From JAAOIF01 sp965206195 (GTDB lineage: Bacteria; Pseudomonadota; Gammaproteobacteria; PS1; Pseudothioglobaceae), in assembly GCA_965206195.1 (NCBI GenBank), contig CBDBIZ010000010.1, forward strand, positions 1-64,000: a stretch of DNA of 64,000 nucleotides, read 5' to 3'. Made by a program: the position numbers and the translations under genes. The notes below the pieces were generated by a model, which made no database searches, was not told the DNA's origin, and was given only the letters and a program-made list of their open reading frames with translations. Below, in pieces: positions 1 through 15,452 of the stretch. How positions within the stretch are numbered: position 1 is the first letter of the stretch; every line of letters starts with the position of its first letter.

Positions 1-567
1 ATGACACTGGAAAATTCTCAGATGAGAATGCACCACTCTCAGATGACACTGGATAACTTTCAGATGATACTCAACTACTGTCAGATGACATTGGACCACT
101 CACAGATGACACTGCACCATTCTCAGATGACACTGGATCACTCTCAGATGACACTCGATCACTGTCAAATGACACTGGACCACTCTCAGACGACACTGGA
201 TCACTCTGAGATGACACTACATCACACTCAGATGACACTGGATCACTTTCAGATGACACTCAATTACTCTCAGATGACACTGGACTACTCACAGATGAGA
301 CTGCACCACTCTCAGATGAAACTGGATAACTTTCAGATGACACTCGACCACTCTCAGATGACAATGGACCACTCTCACATGACACTGCACCACTCTAAGA
401 TGACACTTGACAACTCTCAGTTGACACTGCACCACACTCAGATGACACTGCACCACTCTCAGATGACTCTGCTCCACTCTCAGATGACACTAGACCACTC
501 TCACATGACACTGGACAACTGTCAGATGACACTGGACAAATCTCAGATGACACTGGACCATTTTTAG
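1..567. repeat. Right end of a left-domain HOR copy, cut by the window edge
   Basis: This stretch aligns without gaps to 1,951-2,517 (offset 1,950) and most of it to 16,406-16,909 (offset 16,342). It ends with the same monomer, whose CAG has become TAG (CCATTTTTAGATG), and the next base begins the HOR landmark monomer series containing ACTGGACCAATATCAG. It is therefore the tail of an HOR copy whose start lies outside the window. Confidence 0.8.
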
Positions 568-2517
568 ATGACACTGGACCACTCTCAGATGATACTGGAC
601 CAATATCAGATGACACTGGACCACTCTCAAATGACACTGCACCAGTCACAGACGACACCGGATCACTCTCATATGACGCTGGACCATTCTCAGATGACAC
701 TGGACCACTCTCAGATGACACTGGACCACTCTCAGATGACACTGCTCCGCTCCCAGATGACACTGCACCACTATCAGATGACACCGGATCAATCTAAAAT
801 GACACTGGACCACTCTCAGATGACACTGGACCTCTCTAAAATGACACTGCACCACTCTCAGATGAAACTAAACCACTTTCAGACAATACTGGATCACTTT
901 TGGATCACACTCAAACACTCTCAGATGACACTGGACCACTCTCAGATGACACTGGATCACTTTTAGATGACACTCAACCATTCTCAGATGACGCTGGACC
1001 ACTATCAGATGACACTGTATCAATCTCAGATGACACTGGATGACTCTCAGATGATAATGAACCATCCTCAGATGACACTGCACCACTCTCAGATGACACT
1101 GGATCTCTTTCATATGATACTCAACCACTCTGAGATGACACTGGACCACTCTCAGATGACACTGGAACACGCTCAGATGACACTGGACCATTCTCAAATG
1201 ACACTGGACCACTCTCAGATGACACTGGACCACTCTCAAGTGACACTGGACCACTCTCAGATGACACTGCACCACACTCAGATAACACTGGACCCCTCTC
1301 AGATGACCCTAAAACACCCTCAGATGACACTGGACCATTCTCAGTGACACTTCACCACTCTCAGATGAAACTGGACAACTCTCAGATGACACTGGACCAC
1401 ACTCAGAAGACACTGGATCACTCTAAGATGACACTGGACCCCTTTCAGTTGACAATAGACCACTCTCGGTTGATATTGGACAACCATCAGATGACACTGC
1501 ACCACCCTCAGATGATACTGGATCACTTTCAGATGACACTAAACCATTCTAAGATTACACTAGACCACACTCCGATTACACATCACCACTCTCAGATGAC
1601 ACTGGTTACTCTCAGATGACACCGAACCACTCTCAGATGACACTGCACCACTCTCAGATGACACCGGACCACTCTCAGATGACACTGGACAACATTCAGA
1701 TGACACAGGAATACTCTCAGATGAAACTGAACCACTCACAGATGACACTGACCAATTCTAAAATGACACTGGACCACTCTAGGATGATACTGGAACACTC
1801 TGAGATGACAATATTCCACACTCAGATAATACTGGAACACTCTCAGATGACACTGGACACTGTAAGATGAGACAGCACCACTCTCAGATGACAATGGATC
1901 ACTCTCAGATGACACTGGACCACTCTCAGATGAAAATGGATCACTCTCAGATGACACTGGACAACTCTCAGATGACACTGCACCACTCTCAGATGACACT
2001 GGATCACTTTCAGATGATACTCAACTACTGTCAGATGACACAGGACCACTCACAGATGACACTGCACCATTCTCAGATGACACTAGATCACTCTCAGATG
2101 ACACTCGATCACTGTCAAATGACACTGGACCACTCTCAGATGACACTGGATCACTCTGAGATGACACTACATCACACTCAGATGACACTGGATCACTTTC
2201 AGATGACACTCAATTACTCTCAGATGACACTGGACTACTCTCAGATGAGACTGCATCACTCTCAGATGAAACTGGATAACATTCAGATGACACTCGACCA
2301 CTCTCAGATGACAATGGACCACTCTCACATGACACTGCACCACTCTAAGATGACACTTGACAACTCTCAGTTGACACTGCACCACACTCAGATGACACTG
2401 CACCACTCTCAGATGACTCTGCTCCACTCTCAGATGACACTAGACCACTCTCAGATGACACTGGACAACTGTCAGATGACACTGGACAACTCTCAGATGA
2501 CACTGGACCATTTTTAG
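568..2517. repeat. Short HOR copy, 1,950 bp
   Basis: It begins with the landmark series (GATACTGGACCAATATCAG at 591) and ends immediately before the next landmark (2,541). Most of the 7-kb HOR is missing. At 1,344-1,619 it retains the segment also found at 10,339-10,593 and 17,686-17,940, including the 20-bp monomer TTCTCAGTGACACT and the GGTTACTCTC monomer. A marker monomer ATGAGACAGC follows at 1,867. The first 1.2 kb matches the start of copy A at offset 1,950, then copy A lacks two monomers. Confidence 0.8.
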
Positions 2518-5500
2518 ATGACACTTGACCACTCTCAGATGATACTGGACCAATATCAGATGACACTGGACCACTCTCAAATGACACTGCACCAGTCACA
2601 GACGACACCGGATCACTCTCATATGACACTGGACCATTCTCAGATGACACTGGACCACTCTCATATGACACTGGACCACTCTCAGATGACACTGCTCCGC
2701 TCCCAGATGACACTGCACCACTATCAGATGACACCGGATCAGTATAAGATGACACTGGACCTCTCTCAGATGACACTGGACCACTCTAAAATGACACTGC
2801 ACCACTCTAAGATGAAACTAAACCACTCTCAGACAATACTGGATCACTTTTAGATCACACTCAACCACTCTCAGATGACACTGGACCACTCTCAGATGAC
2901 ACTGGATCACTTTTAGATGACACTCAACCACTCTCAGATGACGCTGGACCACTATAAGATGACACTGGATTAATCTCAGATGACACAGGACGACTCTCAG
3001 ATGATAATGGACCAACCTCAGATGACACTGCACCACTCTCAGATGACACTGGATCTCTTTCATATGATACTCAACCATTCTGAGATGACACTGGACCACT
3101 CTCAGATGACACTGGAACACGCTCAGATGACACTGGACCATTCTCAAATGACATTGGACCACTCTCAGATGACACTGGACCACTCTCAAATGACACTGGA
3201 CCCCTCTCAGATGATCCTAAAACACCCTCAGATGGCACTGGACCATTCTCAGTGACACTGCACCACTCTCAGATGAAACTGAACCACTCACAGATGACAC
3301 TGACCAATTCTAAAATGACACTGGACCACTCTCAGATTATTCTGGAACACTCTGAGATGACAATGTTCCACACTCAGATAATACTGGACCACTCTCAGAT
3401 GACACTAGACACTGTAAAATGAGACAGCCCCACTCTCAGATGACACTGGACCACTCTCTGATTATACTGCCCCTCTCTCAGATGACAATGGATCACTTTC
3501 AGATGAAACTGGACAACTCTCAGATGACACTGCACCACCCTCAGATTACACTGGATCACTTCCAGATGATACTCAACCACACTCAGTTGACACTGGATCA
3601 TTCACAGATGACACTGCATCACTCTCAGATGAAACTGGATCACTCTCAGATGACACTCAATCACTGTCAGATGACAATGGACAACTCTCAGATGACACTG
3701 CACCACTCTAAGATGACACTGGACCACTCTCAGATGACACTGGATCACTCTGAGATGACACTGCATCACACTCAGATGACACTGGATCACTTTTAGATTA
3801 CACTCGACCACTCTCAGATTACAATGGACCACTCTCATATGACACTGCACCACTCTAAGAGGACACTTGACCACTCTCAGATGACACTGCACCACACTCA
3901 GATGACACTGCACCATTCTCAGATGACTCTGCTCCACTCTCAGATGACACTAGACCACTCTCAGATGACACTGGACCACTCTCAGATGATACTGGACAAC
4001 TCTCAGATGACACTGGACCATTTTCAGATGACACTGGACCACTCTCAGATGATACTGGACCACTATCAGATGACACTGGACCACTCTCAGATGACACTGC
4101 ACCAGTCACAGATGACACCGCATCACTCTCAGATGTCACGGGACAATTCTCAGATGACACTGGACCACTCTCCGATGACACTGGACCACTCTCAGATGAC
4201 ACTGCTAAACTCAGATGACACTGCACCACTCTAAGGTACATTGGATCAATCTCAGATGACACTGGACCACTCTCAAATGACACTGGACCACTCTCAGATG
4301 ACACTGGACCTCTCTCAGATGAACCTGGAACACCCTCAGATGACTTTGGACCATTCTCATGTGACACTGCACCACTCTCAGATGACATTGAACAACTCTC
4401 AGATGACACTGGACCACACTCAGATGACACTGGATCAATCTCAGATGATACTGGACCCCTTTCACTGGACCACTCTCAGTAGATACTGGAACACCCTCAG
4501 ATGACACTGCACCACCCTCAGATGACACTGGATCACTTTCATATGACACTAAACCACTCTCAGATAACACTAGACCACTCTCAGATTACACTGCACCACT
4601 CTCAGATGACACTGGATTACTCTCAGATGACACCGAACCACTCTCAGATGACACTGCACCACTTTCAGATGACACTGGACCACTTTCTGATTGACTGGAC
4701 CATTCTCAGATGACATTGGAAAACTCTCAGATGACACTGCACCACTCTCAGATGATACTGGAACATTCTCAGATGAAACTGGACAACTTTCAGATACCAC
4801 AGGAATACTCTCAGATGAATCAGGCCCACACTCAGATGACACTGGATCATTCCAGATGACACTGGACCACTCTCATATGACACAGCAAAACTCTCAGATG
4901 AAACTGGACAACTTTCATATGAAACTGCACCACTCTAATATGACACTGGACCACTCTAAGATGACACTGCACCACTTTCAGATGACACTGCACCACTCTC
5001 ACATGACACTGGACCATTCTCAGTGTACACAGGATCATTCTCAAACAACATTGGACCACTCTCAGATGACACTAGAACACCCTCAGATGACACAGGACCA
5101 CTCTCAGATGACACAAAACCATTTTCAGATGACACTGGACAACTCTAAGATGACACTGGACCAAACTCAGATGACACTGGATCAATCTCAGATGACACTG
5201 GACCACCATCAGATGACACTGCACCACCCTCAGATGACACTGGATCACTTTCAGATGACACTAAACCATTCTCAGATGACACTGGACCACTCTCAGATGA
5301 CACTGCACCACTCTCAGATGACACTGGACCACTCTGATGTGACACTGGAAAACTTTCAGATGACAAAGAATATTCTCTGATGAAACTGGACCACTCTCAG
5401 ATGACACTGAACCATTCTCAAATGACACTGGACGACTCTCAGATGAAAATGGACCACCCTAAGATGACACTGCACCACACTCAGATGACACTGGATCTCT

Positions 5501-8500
5501 TTCATATTACACTCAACCACTTTGAGATGACACTTGACCACTCTCAGATGACACTGGAACACACTCAGATGACACTGGACCACTCTCAGATGACACTGGA
5601 CCACTCTCAGATGATAATGGACCACTCTGAGATGACACTGGAAAACTTTCAGATGACAAAGAATACTCTCAGATAAAACTGGACCACTCTCAGATGACAC
5701 TGAACCATTCTCAAATGACACTGGACAACTCTCAGATGATATTGGACCACTCAGAGATGACAATGTACCACACTCAGATGATACTGGACCACTCTCAGAT
5801 GAAACTGGACACTCTAAGATGAAACAGCAACATTCTCAGATGACACTGGACCACTCTCAGATGAAAATGGATCACTCTCAGATGACACTGGACAACTCTC
5901 AGATGACACTGCACCACTCTCAGATGACACTGGATCACTTTCAAATGATAATCAACTACTCTCAGATGACACTGGACCACTCACAGATTACACTCCACCA
6001 TTCTCAGATGACACTGGATCACTCTCAGATGACACTCGATCACTGTCAGATGACGCTGGACCACTCTCAGATGACACTGGATCACTCTGAGATGACACTA
6101 CATCACACTCAGATGACACTGGATCACTTTCAGATGACACTCAATTACTCTCAGATGACACTGGTTACTCTCAGATGACACCAAATCACTCTCAGATGAC
6201 ACTGTACCACTCTCAGATGACACTGGACCACTCTCAGATGACACTGGACAACATTCAGATGACACAGGAATACTCTCAGATGAAACTGAACCACTCACAG
6301 ATGACACTGAACAATTCTCAAATGACACTGGTCCACTCTCAGATGATACTGGACCACTCTGAGATGACAATGTTCCACAGTCAGATAATACTGGACCACT
6401 CTCAGATGAAACTGGACACTGTAAGATGAGACAGCACCACTCTCAGATGACACTGGACCACTCTCAGATGACACTGGACCACTCTCTGATTATACAGCAC
6501 CACTCTCAGATGACAATGGATCACTCTAAGATGAAACTGGACAACTCTCAGATGACACTGCACCACCCTCAGATTACACTGGATCACTTCCAGATGATAC
6601 TAAACCACACTCATTTGACACTGGATCATTCACAGATGACACTGCATCACTCTCAGATGACGCTGGATCACTCTCAGATGACACTCGATCACTGTCAGAT
6701 GACAATGGACAACTCTCAGATGACACTGCACCACTCTAAGATGACACTGGACCACTCTCAGATTACACTGGATCACTCTGAGATGACACTGAATCACACT
6801 CAAATGACACTGGATCACTTTCAGATGACACTCAACCACTCTCAGATGACACTGGACTACTCTAAGATGAGACTGCACAATTCTCAGATGAAACTGGATC
6901 ACTTTCAGATGACACTCGACAACTCTCAGATTACAATGGACCACTCTCATATGACACTGCACCACTTTAAGAAGACACTTGACCACTCTCAGATGACACT
7001 GGACCACTCTCAGATGATACTGGACCACTATCAGATGACACTGGACTACTCTCAGATGACACTGCACCAGTCACAGATGACACCGGATCACTCTCAGATG
7101 ACACTGGACAATTCTCAGATGACACTGGACCACTCTCAGATGACACTGGACCACTCTCAGATGACACTGCACCAGTCACAGATGACACCGGATCACTATC
7201 AGATGACACTGGACAATTCGCAGATGACACTGGACCAATCTCAGATGACACTGCACCAGTCACAGAGGACACCGGATCACTCTCAGATGACAATGGACAA
7301 TTCTCAGATGACACTGGACCATTCTCTGGTGACACTGGACCACTCTCAAATGACACTGGACCACTCTCAGATGACACTGGACCCCTCTCAGATGACCCTG
7401 GAACACCCTCAGATGACACTGGACCATTCTCAGATGACACTGCACCACTCTCAGATGACATTGGACAACTCTCAGATGACACTGGACCACACTCAGATGA
7501 CACTGGATCACTCTCAGATGACACTGGACCACTTTAAGATGATAATGGACCATTCTCAGTAGATACTGGAACACCCTCAGATGACACTGCACCACCCTCA
7601 GATGACACTGGATCACTTTCATATGACACTAAACCACTCTAAGATAACACTAGACCACTCTCAGATTACACTGCACCACTCTCAGATGAAACTGGATTAC
7701 CCTCAGATGACACCGAACCACTCTCAGATGACACTGCACCACTCTCAGATGACACTGCACCACTCTCAGATTAACTGGATAACTTTCAGATGATACTCAA
7801 CTACTGTCAGATGACACTGGACCACTCACAGATGACACTGCACCATTCTCAGATGACACTGGATCACTCTCAGATGACACTCGATCACTGTCAAATGACA
7901 CTGGACCACTCTCAGATGACACTGGATCACTCTGAGATGACACTACATCACACTCAGATGACACTCAATTACTCTCAGATGACACTGGACTACTCTCAGA
8001 TGAGACTGCACCACTCTCAGATGACACTGCACCACTCTCAGATTAACTGGATAACTTTCAGATGATACTCAACTACTGTCAGATGACACTGGACCACTCA
8101 CAGATGACACTGGACCATTCTCAGATGATACTGCTACACTCAGATGACACTGCACCACTCTCAGATGACACCGGATCAATCTCAGATGACACTGGACCAC
8201 TCTCAGATGACATTGGACAACTCTAAAATGACACTGCACCACTCTCAGATGAAACTAAACCACTCTCAGATAACACTGGATCACTTTTAGATCACACTCA
8301 ACCACTCTCCGATGACACTGGATCACTTTAAGATTATACTCAACCACTCTCAGACGACACTGGACAACTTTCAGATTGCACTGGATCAATCTCAGATGAA
8401 ACTGGACCACTCTCAGATGATACTGGACCACCCTCAGATGACACTGCACAACTCTCAGATGAAACTGGATCTCTTTCATATGACACTCAACACCTCTGAG

Positions 8501-9562
8501 ATGACACTGGACCACTCTCAGACGACACTGGACCACTCTCTGATGACACTGGACCATTCTCAAATGACACTGGACCACTCTCAGATGACACTGGACCTCT
8601 CTCAGATGAACCTGGAACACCCTCAGATGACTTTGGACCATTCTCATGTGACACTGAACCACTCTCAGATGACATTGAACAACTCTCAGATGACACTGGA
8701 CCACACTCAGATGACACTGGATCAATCTCAGATGATACTGGACCCCTTTCACTGGTCCACTCTCAGTAGATACTGGAACACCCTCAGATGACACTGCACC
8801 ACACTCAGATGACACTGGATCACTTTCATATGACACTAAACCACTCTCAGATAACACTAGACCACTCTCAGATTACACTGCACCACTCTCAGATGACACT
8901 GGATTACTCTCAGATGACACCGAACCACTCTCAGATGACACTGCACCACTTTCAGATGACACTGGACCACTTTCAGATTGACTGGACCATTCTCAGATGA
9001 CATTGGAAAACTCTCAGATGACACTGCACCACTCTCAGATGATACTGGAACATTCTCAGATGAAACTGGACAACTTTCAGATACCACAGGAATACTCTCA
9101 GATGAATCAGGCCCACACTCAGATGACACTGGATCATTCCAGATGACACTGGACCACTCTCATATGACACAGCAAAACTCTCAGATGAAACTGGACAACT
9201 TTCATATGAAACTGCACCACTCTAATATGAAACTGGACCACTCTAAGATGACACTGCACCACTTTCAGATGACACTGCACCACTCTCACATGACACTGGA
9301 CCATTCTCAGTGTACACAGGATCATTCTCAAATAACATTGGACCATTCTCAGATGACACTAGAACACCCTCAGATGACACTGGACCACTCTCAGATGACA
9401 CAAAACCATTTTCAGATGACACTGGACAACTCTAAGATGACACTGGACCAAACTCAGATGACACTGGATCAATCTCAGATGACACTGGACCACCATCAGA
9501 TGACACTGCACCACCCTCAGATGACACTGGATCACTTTCAGATGACACTAAACCATTCTCAG
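2518..9562. repeat. HOR copy A, 7,045 bp
   Basis: Landmark GATACTGGACCAATATCAG is at 2,541. The copy is colinear with copy B in steps: offset 7,045 up to about 3,190, 7,087 at 3,255, 7,778 for 3,395-4,234 (a 691-bp block of B is absent), 8,259 for about 4,240-5,820 (about 481 bp absent), 8,490 after the B-specific 231-bp duplication, and 8,616 after the B-specific 126-bp duplication, to about 8,040. The last 1.5 kb (about 8,095-9,562) is not the expected HOR end but an additional copy of sequence found at 12,067-13,534. Confidence 0.85.
7769..8118. repeat. 272-bp local tandem duplication inside copy A
   Basis: The odd junction CAGATTAACTGGATAAC, a 20-bp monomer, occurs at 7,769 and again at 8,041, each time followed by TTTCAGATGATACTC and the CAACTACTGTC monomer. 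The second copy runs only about 78 bp before the sequence switches to the block starting at about 8,095. The offset of 272 is 13 monomers minus one base, as expected if one 20-bp unit is included. Confidence 0.85.
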
Positions 9563-9590
9563 ATGACACTGGACCACTCTCAGATGATAC
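8095..9590. repeat. Displaced copy of the 12.07-13.56 kb block (offset 3,972)
   Basis: From the GATACTGCTACACTC monomer (8,126) to about 9,590 the sequence matches 12,067-13,562 at a constant offset of 3,972, including the rare units CCCCTTTCACTGG (8,745), ATACTGGAACACCCTC (8,770), GATTGACTGGACC (8,976) and TCAGGCCCACAC (9,107). The match stops where the landmark series of copy B begins. The same block recurs in copy C at a further 7,347 bp. Confidence 0.88.
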
Positions 9591-10342
9591 TGGACCAATA
9601 TCAGATGACGCTGGACCACTCTCAAATGACACTGCACCAGTCACAGACGACAACGGATCACTCTCATATGACAGTGGACCATTCTCAGATGACACTGGAC
9701 CACTCTCAGATGACACTGGACCACTCTCAGATGATACTGCTCCGCTCCCAGATGACACTGCACCACTATCAGATGACACCGGATCAATCTAAGATGACAC
9801 TGGACCTCTCTCAGATGACACTGGACCACTCTAAAATGACACTGCACCACTCTAAGATTAAACTAAACCACTCTCAGACAATACTGGATCACTTTTAGAT
9901 CACACTCAACCACTCTCAGATGACACTGGACCACTCTCAGATGACACTGGATCACTTTTAGATGACATTCAACCACTCTCAGATGACGCTGGACCACTAT
10001 AAGATGACACTGGATTAATCTCAGATGACACAGGACGACTCTCAGATGATAATGGACCACCCTCAGATGACACTGCACCACTCTCAGATGACACTGGATC
10101 TCTTTCATATGATACTCAACCATTCTGAGATGACACTGGACCACTCTCAGATGACACTGGAACACGCTCAGATGACACTGGACCATTCTCAAATGACATT
10201 GGACCACTCTCAGATGACACTGGACCACTCTCAAATGACACTAGACCACTCTCAGATGACACTGCACCACTCTCAGATGACACTGGACCCCTCTCAGATG
10301 ATCCTAAAACACCCTCAGATGGCACTGGACCATTCTCAGTGA

Positions 10343-11033
10343 CACTGCACCACTCTCAGATGAAACTGGACAACTCTCAGATGAAACTGGACCACACTCA
10401 GAAGACACTGGATCACTCTCAGATGACACTGGACCCCTTTCAGTTGACAATGGACCACTCTCAGTTGATATTGGACAACCATCAGATGACACTGCACCAC
10501 CCTCAGATGACACTGGATCACTTTCAGATGACACTAAACCACTCTCAGATTACACTGCACCACTCTCAGTTGACACTGGTTACTCTCAGATGACACCGAA
10601 CCACTCTCAGATGACACTGCACCACTCTCAGATGACACTGGACAACTCAAAGATGACACTGGACAACATTCAGATGACACAGGAATAATCTCAGATGAAA
10701 CTGAACCACTCACATATGACACTGACCAATTCTAAAATGACACTGGACCACTCTCAGATTATTCTGGAACACTCTGAGATGACAATGTTCCACACTCAGA
10801 TAATACTGGACCACTCTCAGATGACACTGGATCTCTTTCATATGATACTCAACCATTCTGAGATGACACTGGACCACTCTCAGATGACACTGGAACACGC
10901 TCAGATGACACTGGACCATTCTCAAATGACATTGGACCACTCTCAGATGACACTGGACCACTCTCAAATGACACTGGACCCCTCTCAGATGATCCTAAAA
11001 CACCCTCAGATGGCACTGGACCATTCTCAGTGA
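10343..11033. repeat. 691-bp internal duplication in copies B and C
   Basis: The combination of a GATGGCACTGG monomer and a 20-bp monomer TTCTCAGTGACACTG ends at 10,342 and recurs ending at 11,033. The segment before each, with CTTTCATATGATACTC, GAACACGCTCAG and CCTAAAACACCC, is also repeated. Copy C has the same pair (17,689 and 18,380), whereas copy A has only one (3,255). The duplication therefore preceded the B/C duplication or was lost from A. Confidence 0.85.
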
Positions 11034-14000
11034 CACTGCACCACTCTCAGATGAAACTGAACCACTCACAGATGACACTGACCAATTCTAAAATGACACT
11101 GGACCACTCTCAGATTATTCTGGAACACTCTGAGATGACAATGTTCCACACTCAGATAATACTGGACCACTCTCAGATGACACTAGACACTGTAAGATGA
11201 GACAGCACCACTCTCAGATGACACTGGACCACTCTCTGATTATACTGCCCCTCTCTCAGATGACAATGGATCACTCTCAGATGAAACTGGACAACTCTCA
11301 GATGACACTGCACCACCCTCAGATTACACTGGATCACTTCCAGATGATACTCAACCACACTCAGTTGACACTGGATCATTCACAGATGACACTGCATCAC
11401 TCTCAGATGAAACTGGATCACTCTCAGATGACACTCAATCACTGTCAGATGACAATGGACAACTCTCAGATGACACTGCACCACTCTAAGATGACACTGG
11501 ACCACTCTCAGATGACACTGGATCACTCTGAGATGACACTGCATCACACTCAGATGACACTGGATCAGTTTTAGATTACACTCGACCACTCTCAGATTAC
11601 AATGGACCACTCTCATATGACACTGCACCAATCTAAGAGGACACTTGACCACTCTCAGATGAAACTGCACCACACTCAGATGACACTGCACCATTCTCAG
11701 ATGACTCTGCTCCACTCTCAGATGACACTAGACCACTCTCAGATGACACTGGACCACTCTCAGATGATACTGGACAACTCTCAGATGACACTGGACCATT
11801 TTCAGATGACACTGGACCACTCTCAGATGATACTGGACCACTATCAGATGACACTGGACCACTCTCAGATGACACTGCACCAGTCACAGATGACACCGCA
11901 TCACTCTCAGATGACACTGGACAATTCTCAGATGACACTGGACCACTCTCCGATGACACTGGACCACTCTCAGATGACACTGCTAAACTCAGATGACACT
12001 GCACCACTCTAAGGTACATTGGATCAATCTCAGATGACACTGGACCACTCTCAGGTGACACTGGACCACTCTCAGATGACACTGGACCATTCTCAGATGA
12101 TACTGCTACACTCAGATGACACTGCATCACTCTCAGATGACACCGGATCAATCTCAGATGACACTGGACCACTCTCAGATGACATTGGACAACTCTAAAA
12201 TGACACTGCACCACTCTCAGATGAAACTAAACCACTCTCAGATAACACTGGATCACTTTTAGATCACACTCAACCACTCTCCGATGACACTGGATCACTT
12301 TAAGATTATACTCAACCACTCTCAGACGACACTGGACAACTTTCAGATTACACTGGATCAATCTCAGATGAAACTGGACCACTCTCAGATGATACTGGAC
12401 CACCCTCAGATGACACTGCACAACTCTCAGATGAAACTGGATCTCTTTCATATGACACTCAACACCTCTGAGATGACACTGGACCACTCTCAGACGACAC
12501 TGGACCACTCTCTGATGACACTGGACCATTCTCAAATGACACTGGACCACTCTCAGATGACACTGGACCTCTCTCAGATGAACCTGGAACACCCTCAGAT
12601 GACTTTGGACCATTCTCATGTGACACTGAACCACTCTCAGATGACATTGAACAACTCTCAGATGACACTGGACCACACTCAGATGACACCGGATCAATCT
12701 CAGATGATACTGGACCCCTTTCACTGGACCACTCTCAGTAGATACTGGAACACCCTCAGATGACACTGCACCACACTCAGATGACACTGGATCACTTTCA
12801 TATGACACTAAACCACTCTCAGATAACACTAGACCACTCTCAGATTACACTGCACCACTCTCAGATGACACTGGATTACTCTCAGATGACACCGAACCAC
12901 TCTCAGATGACACTGCACCACTTTCAGATGACACTGGACCACTTTCAGATTGACTGGACCATTCTCAGATGACATTGGAAAACTCTCAGATGACACTGCA
13001 CCACTCTCAGATGATACTGGAACATTCTCAGATGAAACTGGACAACTTTCAGATACCACAGGAATACTCTCAGATGAATCAGGCCCACACTCAGAAGACA
13101 CTGGATCATTCCAGATGACACTGGACCACTCTCATATGACACAGCAAAACTCTCAGATGAAACTGGACAACTTTCATATGAAACTGCACCACTCTAATAT
13201 GACACTGGACCACTCTAAGATGACACTGCACCACTTTCAGATGACACTGCACCACTCTCACATGACACTGGACCATTCTCAGTGTACACAGGATCATTCT
13301 CAAATAACATTGGACCACTCTCAGATGACACTAGAACACCCTCAGATGACACTGGACCACTCTCAGATGACACAAAACCATTTTCAGATGACACTGGACA
13401 ACTCTAAGATGACACTGGACCAAACTCAGATGACACTGGATCAATCTCAGATGACACTGGACCACCATCAGATGACACTGCACCACCCTCAGATGACACT
13501 GGATCACTTTCAGATGACACTAAACCATTCTCAGATGACACTGGACCACTCTCAGATGACACTGCACCACTCTCAGATGACACTGGACCACTCTGATGTG
13601 ACACTGGAAAACTTTCAGATGACAAAGAATATTCTCTGATGAAACTGGACCACTCTCAGATGACACTGAACCATTCTCAAATGACACTGGACGACTCTCA
13701 GATGAAAATGGACCACCCTAAGATGACACTGCACCACACTCAGATGACACTGGATCTCTTTCATATGACACTCAACCACTTTGAGATGACACTTGACCAC
13801 TCTCAGATGACACTGGAACACACTCAGATGACACTGGACCACTCTCAGATGACACTGGACCACTCTCAGATGATAATGGACCACTCTGAGATGACACTGG
13901 AAAACTTTCAGATGACAAAGAATACTCTCAGATAAAACTGGACCACTCTCAGATGACACTGAACCATTCTCAAATGACACTGGACAACTCTCAGATGATA

Positions 14001-14119
14001 TTGGACCACTCAGAGATGACAATGTACCACACTCAGATGATACTGGACCACTCTCAGATGAAACTGGACACTCTAAGATGAAACAGCAACATTCTCAGAT
14101 GACACTGGACCACTCTCAG

Positions 14120-14581
14120 ATGAAAATGGATCACTCTCAGATGACACTGGACAACTCTCAGATGACACTGCACCACTCTCAGATGACACTGGATCACTTT
14201 CAAATGATAATCAACTACTCTCAGATGACACTGGACCACTCACAGATGACACTCCACCATTCTCAGATGACACTGGATCACTCTCAGATGACACTCGATC
14301 ACTGTCAGATGACAATGGACCACTCTCAGATGACACTGGACCACTCTCAGATGAAAATGGATCACTCTCAGATGACACTGGACAACTCTCAGATGACACT
14401 GCACCACTCTCAGATGACACTGGATCACTTTCAAATGATAATCAACTACTCTCAGATGACACTGGACCACTCACAGATGACACTCCACCATTCTCAGATG
14501 ACACTGGATCACTCTCAGATGACACTCGATCACTGTCAGATGACAATGGACCACTCTCAGATGACACTGGATCACTCTGAG
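14120..14581. repeat. 231-bp (11-monomer) tandem duplication private to copy B
   Basis: The unit ATGAAAATGGATCAC occurs at 14,120 and 14,351, exactly 231 bp apart, with the intervening eleven monomers repeated in the same order (including AAATGATAATCAACTAC and CACCATTCTCAG). Copies A (5,850 region) and C (21,467 region) have a single version, so this is a gain in B by in-register slippage or unequal exchange. Confidence 0.93.
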
Positions 14582-15452
14582 ATGACACTACATCACACTC
14601 AGATGACACTGGATCACTTTCAGATGACACTCAATTACTCTCAGATGACACTGGTTACTCTCAGATGACACCAAATCACTCTCAGATGACACTGTACCAC
14701 TCTCAGATGACACTGGACCACTCTCAGATGACACTGGACAACATTCAGATGACACAGGAATACTCTCAGATGAAACTGAACCACTCACAGATGACACTGA
14801 ACAATTCTCAAATGACACTGGTCCACTCTCAGATGATACTGGACCACTCTGAGATGACAATGTTCCACAGTCAGATAATACTGGACCACTCTCAGATGAC
14901 ACTGGACACTGTAAGATGAGACAGCACCACTCTCAGATGACACTGGACCACTCTCAGATGACACTGGACCACTCTCTGATTATACTGCACCACTCTCAGA
15001 TGACAATGGATCACTCTCAGATGAAACTGGACAACTCTCAGATGACACTGCACCACCCTCAGATTACTCTGGATCACTTCCAGATGATACTAAACCACAC
15101 TCATTTGACACTGGATCATTCACAGATGACACTGCATCAATCTCAGATGACGCTGGATCACTCTCAGATGACACTCGATCACTGTCAGATGACAATGGAC
15201 AACTCTCAGATGACACTGCACCACTCTAAGATGACACTGGACCACTCTCAGATTACACTGGATCACTCTGAGATGACACTGAATCACACTCAAATGACAC
15301 TGGATCACTTTCAGATGACACTCAACCACTCTCAGATGACACTGGACTACTCTAAGATGAGACTGCACAATTCTCAGATGAAACTGGATCACTTTCAGAT
15401 GACACTCGACAACTCTCAGATTACAATGGACCACTCTCATATGACACTGCAC

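Noticed and set aside
571..966. Third open frame on the plus strand (LSDDTGP period) and the minus-strand VQCHLRV frame as alternative coding frames
   Set aside because: Four of six frames of the monomer lack stops, so simultaneous opposite-strand open frames are a property of the repeat and not evidence of overlapping genes.
8095..9590. Mobile element insertion
   Set aside because: The displaced block is ordinary satellite. There are no terminal inverted repeats, target-site duplications or transposase-like sequence at its edges.
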